Shown: piece by piece, positions 25,432 to 35,618 of the stretch
Layout of the letters: each line of letters starts with the position of its first letter
How positions within the stretch are numbered: position 1 is the first letter of the stretch
NCBI RefSeq assembly: GCF_001074825.1
Contig: NZ_JUPG01000155.1
Span: 1-64,000 of the forward strand
Length of the DNA stretch: 64,000 nucleotides
From: Streptococcus pseudopneumoniae
GTDB taxonomy: Bacteria; Bacillota; Bacilli; Lactobacillales; Streptococcaceae
Direction: 5' to 3'
The notes under the pieces: generated by a model
Told to the model about the DNA's origin: nothing
The model's input: the letters and a program-made list of their open reading frames with translations, nothing else
Databases searched by the model: none
Position numbers and translations under genes: made by a program

Positions 25432-26055
25432 ATGGCAAACGTAACATTATTTGACCAAACTGGTAAAGAAGCTGGCCAAGTTGTTCTTAACGATGCAGTA
25501 TTTGGTATTGAACCAAATGAATCAGTTGTGTTTGATGTGATCATCAGCCAACGCGCAAGCCTTCGTCAAGGAACACACGCTGTTAAAAACCGCTCTGCAG
25601 TATCAGGTGGTGGACGCAAACCATGGCGTCAAAAAGGAACTGGACGTGCTCGTCAAGGTTCTATCCGCTCACCACAATGGCGTGGTGGTGGTGTTGTCTT
25701 CGGACCAACTCCACGTTCATACGGCTACAAACTTCCACAAAAAGTTCGTCGCCTAGCTCTTAAATCAGTTTACTCTGAAAAAGTTGCTGAAAACAAATTC
25801 GTAGCTGTAGACGCTCTTTCATTTACAGCTCCAAAAACTGCTGAATTTGCAAAAGTTCTTGCAGCATTGAGCATCGATTCTAAAGTTCTTGTTATCCTTG
25901 AAGAAGGAAATGAATTCGCAGCTCTTTCAGCTCGTAACCTTCCAAACGTGAAAGTTGCAACTGCTACAACTGCAAGTGTTCTTGACATCGCAAATAGCGA
26001 CAAACTTCTTGTCACACAAGCAGCTATCTCTAAAATCGAGGAGGTTCTTGCATAA
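25432..26055 (+). CDS. rplD: 50S ribosomal protein L4
   Basis: The 207-aa protein has the L4 loop rich in Gly and Arg ([16 protein letters not shown]) that lines the exit tunnel. In many bacteria it also represses its own operon through the leader RNA. Its stop overlaps the rplW start by one base (TAATG). Confidence 0.98.
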   Translation: MANVTLFDQTGKEAGQVVLNDAVFGIEPNESVVFDVIISQRASLRQGTHAVKNRSAVSGGGRKPWRQKGTGRARQGSIRSPQWRGGGVVFGPTPRSYGYKLPQKVRRLALKSVYSEKVAENKFVAVDALSFTAPKTAEFAKVLAALSIDSKVLVILEEGNEFAALSARNLPNVKVATATTASVLDIANSDKLLVTQAAISKIEEVLA

Positions 26056-26351
26056 TGAATTTGTATGATGTTATCAAAAAACCTGTCATCACTGAAAGCT
26101 CAATGGCTCAACTTGAAGCAGGGAAATATGTATTTGAAGTTGACACTCGTGCACACAAACTTTTGATCAAGCAAGCTGTTGAAGCTGCTTTCGAAGGTGT
26201 TAAAGTTGCCAACGTTAACACAATCAACGTAAAACCTAAAGCTAAACGTGTTGGACGTTACACTGGTTTTACTAACAAAACTAAAAAAGCTATCATCACA
26301 CTTACAGCTGATTCAAAAGCAATCGAGTTGTTTGTTGCTGAAGCTGAATAA
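26055..26351 (+). CDS. rplW: 50S ribosomal protein L23
   Basis: The 98-aa protein starts [16 protein letters not shown] and has the extended [13 protein letters not shown] loop. It sits at the tunnel exit and docks trigger factor and SRP. Coupled to rplD. Confidence 0.98.
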   Translation: MNLYDVIKKPVITESSMAQLEAGKYVFEVDTRAHKLLIKQAVEAAFEGVKVANVNTINVKPKAKRVGRYTGFTNKTKKAIITLTADSKAIELFVAEAE

Positions 26352-26368
26352 TCTAAGGAGGAAATATC

Positions 26369-27202
26369 GTGGGAATTCGTGTTTATAAACCAACAACAAA
26401 CGGTCGCCGTAATATGACTTCTTTGGATTTCGCTGAAATCACAACAAGCACTCCTGAAAAATCATTGCTTGTTGCATTGAAGAGCAAGGCTGGTCGTAAC
26501 AACAACGGTCGTATCACTGTTCGTCACCAAGGTGGTGGACACAAACGTTTCTACCGTTTGGTTGACTTCAAACGTAATAAAGACAACGTTGAAGCAGTTG
26601 TTAAAACAATCGAGTACGATCCAAACCGTTCTGCAAACATCGCTCTTGTACACTATACTGACGGTGTGAAAGCATACATCATCGCTCCAAAAGGTCTTGA
26701 AGTAGGTCAACGTATCGTTTCAGGTCCAGAAGCAGATATCAAAGTCGGAAACGCTCTTCCACTTGCTAACATCCCAGTTGGTACTTTGATCCACAACATC
26801 GAGTTGAAACCAGGTCGTGGTGGTGAATTGGTACGTGCTGCTGGAGCATCTGCTCAAGTATTGGGTTCTGAAGGTAAATACGTTCTTGTTCGTCTTCAAT
26901 CAGGTGAAGTTCGTATGATTCTTGGAACTTGCCGTGCTACAGTTGGTGTTGTCGGAAACGAACAACATGGACTTGTAAACCTTGGTAAAGCAGGACGTAG
27001 CCGTTGGAAAGGTATCCGCCCAACAGTTCGTGGTTCTGTAATGAACCCTAACGATCACCCACACGGTGGTGGTGAAGGTAAAGCACCAGTTGGTCGTAAA
27101 GCACCATCTACTCCATGGGGCAAACCTGCTCTTGGTCTTAAAACTCGTAACAAGAAAGCGAAATCTGACAAACTTATCGTTCGTCGTCGCAACGAGAAAT
27201 AA
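26369..27202 (+). CDS. rplB: 50S ribosomal protein L2
   Basis: The 277-aa protein has the conserved C-terminal [14 protein letters not shown] loop needed for peptidyl transferase activity. It starts at GTG, preceded by AAGGAGG. Confidence 0.98.
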
Positions 27203-27208
27203 TATTAA

Positions 27209-27286
27209 ACTAGTCGCTTAAGCCACTAGTAAATCCGCCAGCTCGGTAGCGCTCCATGTGAGCGCAAGCCGCTGTGGTACAACATT
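27209..27286 (+). other. Structured rplB-rpsS spacer
   Basis: The 102-nt spacer holds ACTAGT repeats (27209 and 27225) and a strong GCGCTC/GAGCGC hairpin (27249-27254/27260-27265) inside a weaker CAGC/GCTG stem. There is no T-run, so it looks like a processing or translation-control site, not a terminator. Confidence 0.45.
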
Positions 27287-27304
27287 TAAAGGAGAAATAT
27301 AAAA

Positions 27305-27586
27305 ATGGGACGCAGTCTTAAAAAAGGACCTTTCGTCGATGAGCATTTGATGAAAAAAGTTGAAGCTCAAGCTAACGACGAAAAGAAAAAAGTTATTAAA
27401 ACTTGGTCACGTCGTTCAACGATCTTCCCAAGTTTCATTGGTTACACTATTGCAGTTTATGACGGACGTAAACACGTACCTGTTTACATCCAAGAAGACA
27501 TGGTAGGTCACAAACTTGGTGAATTTGCACCAACTCGTACTTACAAAGGTCACGCTGCAGACGACAAGAAAACACGTAGAAAATAA
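27305..27586 (+). CDS. rpsS: 30S ribosomal protein S19
   Basis: The 93-aa protein starts [15 protein letters not shown], binds 16S rRNA with S13 in the 30S head, and has the [17 protein letters not shown]-terminal motif. Confidence 0.98.
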
Positions 27587-27597
27587 GGAGAACATAA

Positions 27598-27942
27598 ATG
27601 GCAGAAATTACTTCAGCTAAAGCAATGGCTCGTACAGTACGTGTTTCACCTCGTAAATCACGTCTTGTTCTTGATAACATCCGTGGTAAAAGCGTAGCCG
27701 ATGCAATCGCAATCTTGACATTCACTCCAAACAAAGCTGCTGAAATCATCTTGAAAGTTTTGAACTCAGCTGTATCTAACGCTGAAAACAACTTTGGTTT
27801 GGATAAAGCTAACTTGGTAGTATCTGAAGCATTCGCAAACGAAGGACCAACTATGAAACGTTTCCGTCCACGTGCGAAAGGTTCAGCTTCACCAATCAAC
27901 AAACGTACAGCTCACATCACTGTAGCTGTTGCAGAAAAATAA
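27598..27942 (+). CDS. rplV: 50S ribosomal protein L22
   Basis: The 114-aa protein has the L22 core ([18 protein letters not shown]) and the beta-hairpin with [10 protein letters not shown] that narrows the exit tunnel and is a macrolide-resistance site; no unusual insertion is seen. Confidence 0.98.
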   Translation: MAEITSAKAMARTVRVSPRKSRLVLDNIRGKSVADAIAILTFTPNKAAEIILKVLNSAVSNAENNFGLDKANLVVSEAFANEGPTMKRFRPRAKGSASPINKRTAHITVAVAEK

Positions 27943-27954
27943 GGAGGTAAAATC

Positions 27955-28608
27955 GTGGGTCAAAAAGTACATCCAATTGGTATGCGTGTCGGCATCATCC
28001 GTGATTGGGATGCCAAATGGTATGCTGAAAAAGAATACGCGGATTACCTTCATGAAGATCTTGCAATCCGTAAATTCGTTCAAAAAGAACTTGCTGACGC
28101 AGCAGTTTCAACTATCGAAATCGAACGCGCAGTAAACAAAGTTAACGTTTCACTTCACACTGCTAAACCAGGTATGGTTATCGGTAAAGGTGGTGCTAAC
28201 GTTGATGCACTTCGTGCAAAACTTAACAAATTGACTGGAAAACAAGTACACATCAACATCATCGAAATCAAACAACCTGATTTGGATGCTCACCTTGTAG
28301 GTGAAGGAATTGCTCGTCAATTGGAGCAACGTGTTGCTTTCCGTCGTGCACAAAAACAAGCAATCCAACGTGCAATGCGTGCTGGAGCTAAAGGAATCAA
28401 AACTCAAGTATCAGGTCGTTTGAACGGTGCAGATATCGCCCGTGCTGAAGGATACTCTGAAGGAACTGTTCCACTTCACACACTTCGTGCAGATATCGAT
28501 TACGCTTGGGAAGAAGCAGATACTACATACGGTAAACTTGGTGTTAAAGTATGGATCTACCGTGGTGAAGTTCTTCCAGCTCGCAAAAACACTAAAGGAG
28601 GTAAATAA
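27955..28608 (+). CDS. rpsC: 30S ribosomal protein S3
   Basis: The 217-aa protein has the KH domain with [16 protein letters not shown] and belongs to the mRNA entry site and 30S helicase. GTG start after AAGGAGG. Confidence 0.98.
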
Positions 28609-28611
28609 CCA

Positions 28612-29025
28612 ATGTTAGTACCTAAACGTGTTAAACACCGTCGTGAATTCCGTGGAAAAATGCGCGGTGAAGCAAAAGGTGGAAAAGAAGTAGCATTCGG
28701 TGAATACGGTCTTCAAGCTACAACTAGCCACTGGATCACTAACCGCCAAATCGAAGCTGCTCGTATCGCCATGACTCGTTATATGAAACGTGGTGGTAAA
28801 GTTTGGATTAAAATCTTCCCACACAAATCATACACTGCTAAAGCTATCGGTGTGCGTATGGGATCTGGTAAAGGGGCACCTGAAGGTTGGGTAGCACCAG
28901 TTAAACGTGGTAAAGTGATGTTCGAAATCGCTGGTGTATCTGAAGAGATCGCACGCGAAGCGCTTCGTCTTGCAAGCCACAAATTGCCAGTTAAATGTAA
29001 ATTCGTAAAACGTGAAGCAGAATAA
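28612..29025 (+). CDS. rplP: 50S ribosomal protein L16
   Basis: The 137-aa protein starts [16 protein letters not shown] and contains the conserved [15 protein letters not shown] segment near the A site. Confidence 0.98.
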   Translation: MLVPKRVKHRREFRGKMRGEAKGGKEVAFGEYGLQATTSHWITNRQIEAARIAMTRYMKRGGKVWIKIFPHKSYTAKAIGVRMGSGKGAPEGWVAPVKRGKVMFEIAGVSEEIAREALRLASHKLPVKCKFVKREAE

Positions 29026-29034
29026 GGAGAAGGC

Positions 29035-29241
29035 ATGAAACTTAATGAAGTAAAAGAATTTGTTAAAGAACTTCGTGGTCTTTCTCAAGAAGAACTCGCG
29101 AAGCGCGAAAACGAATTGAAAAAAGAATTGTTTGAACTTCGTTTCCAAGCTGCTACTGGTCAATTGGAACAAACAGCTCGCTTGAAAGAAGTTAAAAAAC
29201 AAATTGCTCGTATTAAAACAGTTCAATCTGAAGCGAAATAA
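29035..29241 (+). CDS. rpmC: 50S ribosomal protein L29
   Basis: The 68-aa two-helix protein begins [17 protein letters not shown] and sits beside L23 at the exit of the tunnel. Confidence 0.97.
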
Positions 29242-29265
29242 TAGACTAGGGAAGGAGAAATTTCA

Positions 29266-29526
29266 ATGGAACGCAATAATCGTAAAGTTCTTGTTGGACG
29301 TGTTGTATCTGACAAAATGGACAAGACAATCACAGTTGTAGTTGAAACAAAACGTAACCACCCAGTCTATGGTAAACGTATTAACTACTCTAAAAAATAC
29401 AAAGCTCATGATGAAAACAATGTTGCCAAAGAAGGCGATATCGTACGTATCATGGAAACTCGTCCGCTTTCAGCTACAAAACGTTTCCGTCTTGTAGAAG
29501 TTGTTGAAGAAGCGGTCATCATCTAA
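29266..29526 (+). CDS. rpsQ: 30S ribosomal protein S17
   Basis: The 86-aa OB-fold protein has [17 protein letters not shown] and KAHDENN; it is a primary 16S rRNA binder. Confidence 0.98.
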
Positions 29527-29551
29527 TCAAACCTGAAAGGAGAAAACTGAA

Positions 29552-29920
29552 ATGATTCAAACAGAAACTCGTTTGAAAGTCGCAGACAACAGCGGTGCTC
29601 GCGAAATCTTGACTATCAAAGTTCTTGGTGGTTCAGGACGTAAATTTGCAAACATCGGTGATGTTATCGTGGCATCTGTAAAACAAGCTACTCCTGGTGG
29701 TGCGGTTAAAAAAGGTGACGTTGTTAAAGCAGTTATCGTTCGTACTAAATCAGGTGCTCGTCGTGCTGATGGTTCATACATCAAATTTGACGAAAACGCA
29801 GCAGTTATCATCCGTGAAGACAAAACTCCTCGCGGAACACGTATCTTTGGCCCAGTTGCACGTGAATTGCGTGAAGGTGGCTTCATGAAGATCGTGTCAC
29901 TTGCTCCAGAAGTACTTTAA
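29552..29920 (+). CDS. rplN: 50S ribosomal protein L14
   Basis: The 122-aa protein starts [16 protein letters not shown] and ends [14 protein letters not shown], as usual; it forms part of the bridge to 16S rRNA. Confidence 0.98.
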   Translation: MIQTETRLKVADNSGAREILTIKVLGGSGRKFANIGDVIVASVKQATPGGAVKKGDVVKAVIVRTKSGARRADGSYIKFDENAAVIIREDKTPRGTRIFGPVARELREGGFMKIVSLAPEVL

Positions 29921-29940
29921 TTTTTAGAAACAAACTAGTC

Positions 29941-29972
29941 CCCTAGCTTTAAGCTAGGGTGCCCTTATGGGC
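29941..29972 (+). other. Paired hairpins between rplN and rplX
   Basis: CCCTAGC (29941-29947)/GCTAGGG (29953-29959) and GCCC/GGGC (29961-29964/29969-29972) stand back to back with no T-run. Confidence 0.45.
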
Positions 29973-29997
29973 GTAAGAAAAATCAAGGAGAAACCTA

Positions 29998-30303
29998 ATG
30001 TTTGTAAAAAAAGGCGACAAAGTTCGCGTAATCGCTGGTAAAGATAAGGGAACAGAAGCTGTTGTCCTTACTGCCCTTCCAAAAGTAAACAAAGTTATCG
30101 TTGAAGGTGTTAACATCGTTAAGAAACACCAACGTCCAACTAACGAACTTCCTCAAGGTGGTATCATCGAGAAAGAAGCAGCTATCCACGTATCAAACGT
30201 TCAAGTATTGGATAAAAATGGTGTAGCTGGTCGTGTTGGTTACAAATTTGTAGACGGTAAAAAAGTTCGCTACAACAAAAAATCAGGCGAAGTGCTTGAT
30301 TAA
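29998..30303 (+). CDS. rplX: 50S ribosomal protein L24
   Basis: The 101-aa protein has the KOW motif at the N-terminus ([18 protein letters not shown]) and starts 50S assembly at the 23S 5' end. Confidence 0.98.
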
Positions 30304-30326
30304 TCACGAAGGAAAGGAGAAGTATA

Positions 30327-30869
30327 ATGGCAAATCGTTTAAAAGAAAAATATCTTAATGAAGTAGTTCCTGCTTTGACAGAACAATTCAACTACTCATC
30401 AGTGATGGCTGTGCCTAAAGTAGATAAGATCGTTTTGAACATGGGTGTTGGTGAAGCTGTATCAAACGCTAAAAGTCTTGAAAAAGCTGCTGAAGAATTG
30501 GCACTTATCTCAGGTCAAAAACCACTTATCACTAAAGCTAAAAAATCAATCGCCGGCTTCCGTCTTCGTGAAGGTGTTGCGATCGGTGCAAAAGTTACCC
30601 TTCGTGGTGAACGTATGTACGAATTCTTGGATAAATTGGTTTCAGTTTCACTTCCACGTGTACGTGACTTCCACGGTGTTCCAACAAAATCATTTGATGG
30701 ACGCGGAAACTACACACTTGGTGTGAAAGAACAATTGATTTTCCCAGAAATCAACTTCGATGACGTTGACAAAACTCGTGGTCTTGACATCGTTATCGTA
30801 ACAACTGCTAACACTGACGAAGAGTCACGTGCATTGCTTACAGGCCTTGGAATGCCTTTTGCAAAATAA
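30327..30869 (+). CDS. rplE: 50S ribosomal protein L5
   Basis: The 180-aa protein binds 5S rRNA; segments [13 protein letters not shown] and [18 protein letters not shown] are typical. Ribosome site GGAAAGGAG. Confidence 0.98.
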   Translation: MANRLKEKYLNEVVPALTEQFNYSSVMAVPKVDKIVLNMGVGEAVSNAKSLEKAAEELALISGQKPLITKAKKSIAGFRLREGVAIGAKVTLRGERMYEFLDKLVSVSLPRVRDFHGVPTKSFDGRGNYTLGVKEQLIFPEINFDDVDKTRGLDIVIVTTANTDEESRALLTGLGMPFAK

Positions 30870-30886
30870 TATAGGAGGTAAATCTA

Positions 30887-31072
30887 ATGGCTAAAAAATC
30901 AATGATTGCTAAGAACAAACGTCCAGCGAAGTTCTCTACTCAAGCTTATACTCGTTGTGAAAAATGTGGTCGTCCACATTCAGTTTACCGCAAATTTAAA
31001 CTTTGCCGTGTTTGCTTCCGTGAATTAGCTTACAAAGGACAAATCCCAGGCGTTACCAAAGCATCTTGGTAA
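30887..31072 (+). CDS. rpsN: 30S ribosomal protein S14, zinc type
   Basis: The 61-aa protein has the C+ zinc ribbon: Cys pairs in CEKCGR and CRVC. This short zinc form is the housekeeping S14 of many Firmicutes; many streptococci also keep a zinc-free paralog elsewhere. Confidence 0.98.
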
Positions 31073-31079
31073 TTCTAGC

Positions 31080-31170
31080 TTTCAATCCCGTCGTGATTCG
31101 TCGTTATCTGCTTTTGCCTAACTCAAGTTATGCCTGCAAGCAGATGCCTAGAATCACTTAGGAATTGAAA
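31080..31170 (+). ncRNA. Structured RNA element, copy 1 (rpsN-rpsH spacer)
   Basis: A 91-nt nested fold: P1 TTTCAAT (31080-31086)/ATTGAAA (31164-31170), P2 GTGATTC (31093-31099)/GAATCAC (31151-31157), P3 ATCTGCTT (31106-31113)/AAGCAGAT (31138-31145), and apical TAAC (31119-31122)/GTTA (31127-31130). Between P3 and the apex are conserved internal-loop strands TTGCC and TGCCTGC. A second copy with compensatory changes follows rpsH. The rest of the 180-nt spacer has small hairpins (GCAAGT/ACTTGC near 31210). Function unknown; r-protein binding is a natural guess. Confidence 0.7.
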
Positions 31171-31252
31171 CCTAGAAACATATTCTGAGCCTAGCTCAAT
31201 CATTAACTAGCAAGTGCAACTTGCAAACTACTAGTAAGAGGAGAAAAACAAA

Positions 31253-31651
31253 ATGGTTATGACTGACCCAATCGCAGACTTCCTAACTCGTATTCGTAAC
31301 GCTAACCAAGCTAAACACGAAGTACTTGAAGTACCTGCATCAAACATCAAAAAAGGGATTGCTGAAATCCTTAAACGCGAAGGTTTTGTAAAAAACGTTG
31401 AAATCATCGAAGATGACAAACAAGGCATCATCCGTGTATTCCTTAAATACGGACCAAACGGTGAAAAAGTTATCACTAACTTGAAACGTGTTTCTAAACC
31501 AGGACTTCGTGTCTACAAAAAACGTGAAGATCTTCCAAAAGTTCTTAACGGACTTGGAATTGCTATCCTTTCAACTTCTGAAGGTTTGCTTACTGATAAA
31601 GAAGCACGCCAAAAGAATGTTGGTGGTGAGGTTATCGCTTACGTTTGGTAA
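31253..31651 (+). CDS. rpsH: 30S ribosomal protein S8
   Basis: The 132-aa protein starts [19 protein letters not shown] and ends [10 protein letters not shown]8 is a primary 16S binder and, in E. coli, the translational repressor of the spc operon. Here it is bracketed by two copies of one structured RNA, which is of interest for control. Confidence 0.98.
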   Translation: MVMTDPIADFLTRIRNANQAKHEVLEVPASNIKKGIAEILKREGFVKNVEIIEDDKQGIIRVFLKYGPNGEKVITNLKRVSKPGLRVYKKREDLPKVLNGLGIAILSTSEGLLTDKEARQKNVGGEVIAYVW

Positions 31652-31662
31652 TATTTAGCTCC

Positions 31663-31748
31663 CAATTTCTTTGTGACTCTTCGTTATCGTCTCTTGCCTA
31701 ACCCAAAGTTATGCCTGCGAGACGATGTCTAGATTCACTTTGAAATTG
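31663..31748 (+). ncRNA. Structured RNA element, copy 2 (rpsH-rplF spacer)
   Basis: The same fold as copy 1: P1 CAATTTC (31663-31669)/GAAATTG (31742-31748), P2 GTGA-C-TC (31673-31679)/GA-T-TCAC (31732-31738) with one mismatch, P3 ATCGTCTC (31686-31693)/GAGACGAT (31719-31726), apical TAAC (31699-31702)/GTTA (31708-31711). Three P3 pairs and the inner P1 differ from copy 1 and stay paired, while TTGCCTAAC and GTTATGCCTGC are unchanged. A GAAA-loop hairpin (AAATCGA/TCGATTT, 31767-31784) follows before rplF. Confidence 0.7.
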
Positions 31749-31838
31749 AAACCTAAATGTTCCTTCAAATCGAGAAATCGATTTAACCCCGTGAAAACTG
31801 GCCGATCTGGCCTGACAATTTAACAGGAGAAATTAAAC

Positions 31839-32375
31839 ATGTCACGTATTGGTAATAAAGTTATCGTGTTGCCTGCTGGTGTTGAACTCACTAACAATGA
31901 CAACGTTGTAACTGTAAAAGGACCTAAAGGAGAACTTACTCGTGAGTTCTCAAAAGATATTGAAATCCGTGTGGAAGGTACTGAAGTAACTCTTCACCGT
32001 CCAAACGATTCAAAAGAAATGAAAACTATCCACGGAACTACTCGTGCCCTTTTGAACAACATGGTTGTTGGTGTATCAGAAGGATTCAAGAAAGAACTTG
32101 AAATGCGCGGGGTTGGTTACCGTGCACAACTTCAAGGAACTAAACTTGTTTTGGCTGTTGGTAAATCTCATCCAGACGAAGTTGAAGCTCCAGAAGGAAT
32201 TACTTTTGAACTTCCAAACCCAACAACAATTGTTGTTAGCGGAATTTCAAAAGAAGTAGTTGGTCAAACAGCTGCTTACGTACGTAGCCTTCGTTCACCA
32301 GAGCCATATAAAGGTAAAGGTATCCGTTACGTTGGTGAATTTGTTCGCCGTAAAGAAGGTAAAACAGGTAAATAA
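31839..32375 (+). CDS. rplF: 50S ribosomal protein L6
   Basis: The 178-aa protein starts [16 protein letters not shown] and ends with the conserved [22 protein letters not shown] region near the factor-binding site, shown here only in part. Ribosome site ACAGGAG. Confidence 0.98.
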   Translation: MSRIGNKVIVLPAGVELTNNDNVVTVKGPKGELTREFSKDIEIRVEGTEVTLHRPNDSKEMKTIHGTTRALLNNMVVGVSEGFKKELEMRGVGYRAQLQGTKLVLAVGKSHPDEVEAPEGITFELPNPTTIVVSGISKEVVGQTAAYVRSLRSPEPYKGKGIRYVGEFVRRKEGKTGK

Positions 32376-32381
32376 TGTTGA

Positions 32382-32400
32382 GTGGTTGATTATCAACCAC
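32382..32400 (+). other. Hairpin between rplF and rplR
   Basis: GTGGTTGA (32382-32389) pairs perfectly with TCAACCAC (32393-32400) over a TTA loop; no T-run follows. Confidence 0.45.
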
Positions 32401-32458
32401 CAACCTATTTTCCAACTTTGTGCATAGCACACGATTTAAAACTAAAGAGGTGAAAACT

Positions 32459-32815
32459 GTGATTTCAAAACCAGATAAAAACAAACTCCGCCAAAAACGC
32501 CACCGTCGCGTTCGCGGAAAACTCTCTGGAACTGCTGATCGCCCACGTTTGAACGTATTCCGTTCTAATACAGGCATCTACGCTCAAGTGATTGATGACG
32601 TAGCGGGTGTAACGCTCGCAAGTGCTTCAACTCTTGACAAAGAAGTTTCAAAAGGAACTAAAACTGAACAAGCCGTTGCTGTCGGTAAACTCGTTGCAGA
32701 ACGTGCAAACGCTAAAGGTATTTCAGAAGTGGTGTTCGACCGCGGTGGATATCTATATCACGGACGTGTGAAAGCTTTGGCTGATGCAGCTCGTGAAAAC
32801 GGATTGAAATTCTAA
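32459..32815 (+). CDS. rplR: 50S ribosomal protein L18
   Basis: The 118-aa 5S rRNA-binding protein begins (GTG) [19 protein letters not shown] chose the GTG at 32459, 8 nt after AAAGAGG, because it gives the usual length; an ATG at 32420 would add 13 unrelated residues. Confidence 0.96.
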
Positions 32816-32832
32816 TAGGAGGACACTAGAAA

Positions 32833-33327
32833 ATGGCATTTAAAGACAATGCAGTTGAATTAGAAGAACGCGTAGTTGCTGTCAACCGTGTTACAAAAGT
32901 TGTTAAAGGTGGACGTCGTCTTCGTTTCGCAGCTCTTGTTGTTGTTGGTGACCACAACGGTCGCGTAGGATTTGGTACTGGTAAAGCTCAAGAAGTTCCA
33001 GAAGCAATCCGTAAAGCAGTAGACGATGCTAAGAAAAACTTGATCGAAGTTCCTATGGTTGGAACAACAATCCCACACGAAGTTCTTTCAGAATTCGGTG
33101 GAGCTAAAGTATTGTTGAAACCTGCTGTAGAAGGTTCTGGAGTTGCCGCTGGTGGTGCAGTTCGTGCCGTTGTGGAATTGGCAGGTGTGGCAGATATTAC
33201 ATCTAAATCACTTGGTTCTAACACTCCAATCAACATTGTTCGTGCAACTGTTGAAGGTTTGAAACAATTGAAACGCGCTGAAGAAGTTGCTGCCCTTCGT
33301 GGTATTTCAGTTTCTGATTTGGCATAA
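32833..33327 (+). CDS. rpsE: 30S ribosomal protein S5
   Basis: The 164-aa protein has the double-stranded-RNA-binding-like N-terminal domain ([19 protein letters not shown]) and functions in decoding accuracy at the mRNA entry. AGGAGGACAC precedes. Confidence 0.98.
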   Translation: MAFKDNAVELEERVVAVNRVTKVVKGGRRLRFAALVVVGDHNGRVGFGTGKAQEVPEAIRKAVDDAKKNLIEVPMVGTTIPHEVLSEFGGAKVLLKPAVEGSGVAAGGAVRAVVELAGVADITSKSLGSNTPINIVRATVEGLKQLKRAEEVAALRGISVSDLA

Positions 33328-33340
33328 GAAAGGGGATAAA

Positions 33341-33523
33341 ATGGCTCAAATTAAAATTACTTTGACTAAGTCTCCAATCGGACGCATTCCATCACAACGT
33401 AAAACTGTTGTAGCACTTGGACTTGGCAAATTGAACAGCTCTGTTATTAAAGAAGACAACGCTGCTATCCGTGGTATGATCACAGCAGTATCTCACTTGG
33501 TAACAGTTGAAGAAGTAAACTAA
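33341..33523 (+). CDS. rpmD: 50S ribosomal protein L30
   Basis: The 60-aa protein begins [27 protein letters not shown] precedes this ATG; an upstream in-frame start at 33287 lies inside rpsE and is not used. Confidence 0.97.
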   Translation: MAQIKITLTKSPIGRIPSQRKTVVALGLGKLNSSVIKEDNAAIRGMITAVSHLVTVEEVN

Positions 33524-33529
33524 TGAATC

Positions 33530-33632
33530 TTTAGGGGATGTGCAGTATACCATCCCCTAAAACTAGATATAGTCATCTATGATGATGTCGTATAGGCGAG
33601 TTGATAGGGGAGACAACCTTTTCTCCCTTATC
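33530..33632 (+). other. Two stable hairpins between rpmD and rplO
   Basis: TTTAGGGGATG (33530-33540)/CATCCCCTAAA (33551-33561), perfect 11 bp, and GATAGGGGAG (33603-33612)/CTCCCTTATC (33623-33632), 10 bp with one G-U. The first is an attenuator-like structure in the middle of the operon, without a T-run. Confidence 0.5.
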
Positions 33633-33667
33633 GGCGCTAGCATTTTACAAAAGAGGAGAAAATAAAA

Positions 33668-34108
33668 ATGAAACTTCATGAATTGAAACCTGCAGAAGGT
33701 TCTCGTAAAGTACGTAACCGCGTTGGTCGTGGTACTTCATCAGGTAACGGTAAAACATCTGGTCGTGGTCAAAAAGGTCAAAAAGCTCGTAGCGGTGGCG
33801 GAGTTCGCCTTGGTTTTGAAGGTGGACAAACTCCATTGTTCCGTCGTCTTCCAAAACGTGGATTCACTAACATCAACGCTAAAGAATACGCAATTGTGAA
33901 CCTTGACCAATTGAACGTCTTTGAAGATGGTGCTGAAGTTACTCCAGTTGTTCTTATCGAAGCAGGAATTGTTAAAGCTGAAAAATCAGGCGTTAAGATT
34001 CTTGGTAACGGTGAGTTGACTAAGAAATTGACTGTGAAAGCAGCTAAATTCTCTAAATCAGCTGAAGAAGCTATCACTGCTAAAGGTGGTTCAGTAGAAG
34101 TCATCTAA
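33668..34108 (+). CDS. rplO: 50S ribosomal protein L15
   Basis: The 146-aa protein has the Gly/Arg-rich N-terminal arm ([20 protein letters not shown]) and a globular end. Followed 12 nt later by secY. Confidence 0.98.
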   Translation: MKLHELKPAEGSRKVRNRVGRGTSSGNGKTSGRGQKGQKARSGGGVRLGFEGGQTPLFRRLPKRGFTNINAKEYAIVNLDQLNVFEDGAEVTPVVLIEAGIVKAEKSGVKILGNGELTKKLTVKAAKFSKSAEEAITAKGGSVEVI

Positions 34109-34120
34109 GAGAGGTGACCT

Positions 34121-35431
34121 ATGTTTTTTAAATTATTAAGAGAAGCTCTTAAAGTCAAGCAGGTTCGATCAAAAATTTTGTTTACAATTTTTATCGTGTT
34201 GGTCTTTCGTATCGGAACTAGTATTACGGTTCCTGGTGTGAATGCCAATAGCTTGAATGCTTTAAGTGGATTATCCTTCTTAAACATGTTGAGCTTAGTG
34301 TCAGGGAATGCCATGAAAAACTTCTCAGTTTTTGCACTTGGTGTTAGTCCCTACATTACAGCCTCTATCGTTGTCCAACTCTTGCAAATGGATATTTTAC
34401 CAAAATTTGTAGAGTGGGGGAAACAAGGGGAAGTAGGTCGAAGAAAATTGAATCAAGCTACTCGTTATATTGCTCTTGGTCTAGCCTTTGTGCAATCTAT
34501 CGGGATTACAGCTGGTTTTAATACTTTGGCTGGAGCTCAATTATTGAAAACGGCTCTTACTCCACAAGTCTTTATCATGATTGGTATCATCTTAACAGCT
34601 GGTAGCATGATTGTGACGTGGTTGGGAGAGCAAATTACAGATAAGGGATACGGAAATGGTGTATCTATGATTATCTTTGCCGGGATTGTTGCTTCAATTC
34701 CAGAGATGATTCAGGGAATCTATGTAGACTACTTTGTGAATGTCCCGAGTAGCCGTATCAACTCATCTATCATTTTCGTAATCATCTTGATTATTGCTGT
34801 ATTGTTGATCATTTACTTTACAACTTATGTTCAACAAGCAGAATACAAAATTCCAATCCAATATACTAAGGTTGCACAAGGTGCTCCATCTAGCTCTTAC
34901 CTTCCTTTGAAGGTAAACCCTGCTGGAGTTATCCCTGTTATCTTTGCAAGTTCGATTACTGCAGCTCCAGCGGCTATTCTTCAGTTTTTGAGCGCTACAG
35001 GTCATGATTGGGCTTGGGTAAGAACAGCACAAGAAATGCTGGCAACAACTTCACCAACTGGTATTGCCATGTATGCTTTATTGATTATTCTCTTTACATT
35101 CTTCTACACGTTTGTACAGATTAATCCTGAAAAAGCGGCAGAGAACCTACAAAAGAGCGGTGCCTATATCCACGGAGTTCGTCCTGGTAAAGGTACAGAA
35201 GAATATATGTCTAAACTTCTTCGTCGTCTTGCAACTGTTGGTTCCCTCTTCCTTGGTGTGATTTCTATTTTACCGATTGTAGCGAAAGATTTCTTTGGAC
35301 TTTCAGAAGCGGTTGCTTTTGGAGGAACAAGTCTTTTGATCATTATCTCTACAGGTATTGAAGGAATTAAACAATTGGAAGGATACCTATTGAAACGTAA
35401 GTATGTTGGTTTCATGGATAGAACAGAATAA
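34121..35431 (+). CDS. secY: Protein translocase subunit SecY
   Basis: SecY is the ten-helix channel of the general secretion pathway. The 436-aa protein shows the plug/TM2 region (GVSPYITASIVVQLLQM) and the cytoplasmic loop GVRPGKGTEEYM that binds SecA and ribosomes. It is the last gene before a BOX element that separates it from adk. Confidence 0.98.
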   Translation: MFFKLLREALKVKQVRSKILFTIFIVLVFRIGTSITVPGVNANSLNALSGLSFLNMLSLVSGNAMKNFSVFALGVSPYITASIVVQLLQMDILPKFVEWGKQGEVGRRKLNQATRYIALGLAFVQSIGITAGFNTLAGAQLLKTALTPQVFIMIGIILTAGSMIVTWLGEQITDKGYGNGVSMIIFAGIVASIPEMIQGIYVDYFVNVPSSRINSSIIFVIILIIAVLLIIYFTTYVQQAEYKIPIQYTKVAQGAPSSSYLPLKVNPAGVIPVIFASSITAAPAAILQFLSATGHDWAWVRTAQEMLATTSPTGIAMYALLIILFTFFYTFVQINPEKAAENLQKSGAYIHGVRPGKGTEEYMSKLLRRLATVGSLFLGVISILPIVAKDFFGLSEAVAFGGTSLLIIISTGIEGIKQLEGYLLKRKYVGFMDRTE

Positions 35432-35443
35432 AAGTATTTACTG

Positions 35444-35548
35444 ATACTCTTCGAAAATCAAATTCAAACCACGTCAGCTTCACCTTGCCGTACTCAAGTA
35501 CAGCCTGTGGCTAGCTTCCTAGTTTGCTCTTTGATTTTCATTGAGTAT
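35444..35548. repeat. BOX element (boxA plus boxC, no boxB)
   Basis: The segment begins ATACTCTTCGAAAATCAAA and ends with CTCTTTGATTTTCATTGAGT plus AT, the characteristic ends of pneumococcal BOX repeats. The length of about 105 bp fits one boxA and one boxC. The ends are inverted (ATACTC/GAGTAT, GAAAATCAAA/TTTGATTTTC), and the flanks ATTTACTGAT/ATCAGTAAAT extend the stem. It lies inside the transcribed secY-adk spacer. Confidence 0.85.
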
Positions 35549-35618
35549 GAATCAGTAAATGCTGAGGGAGTGGAGGTTTAAACTCTGACATTTGTGAGAG
35601 TTTGGTCTCCCCTCTTCT

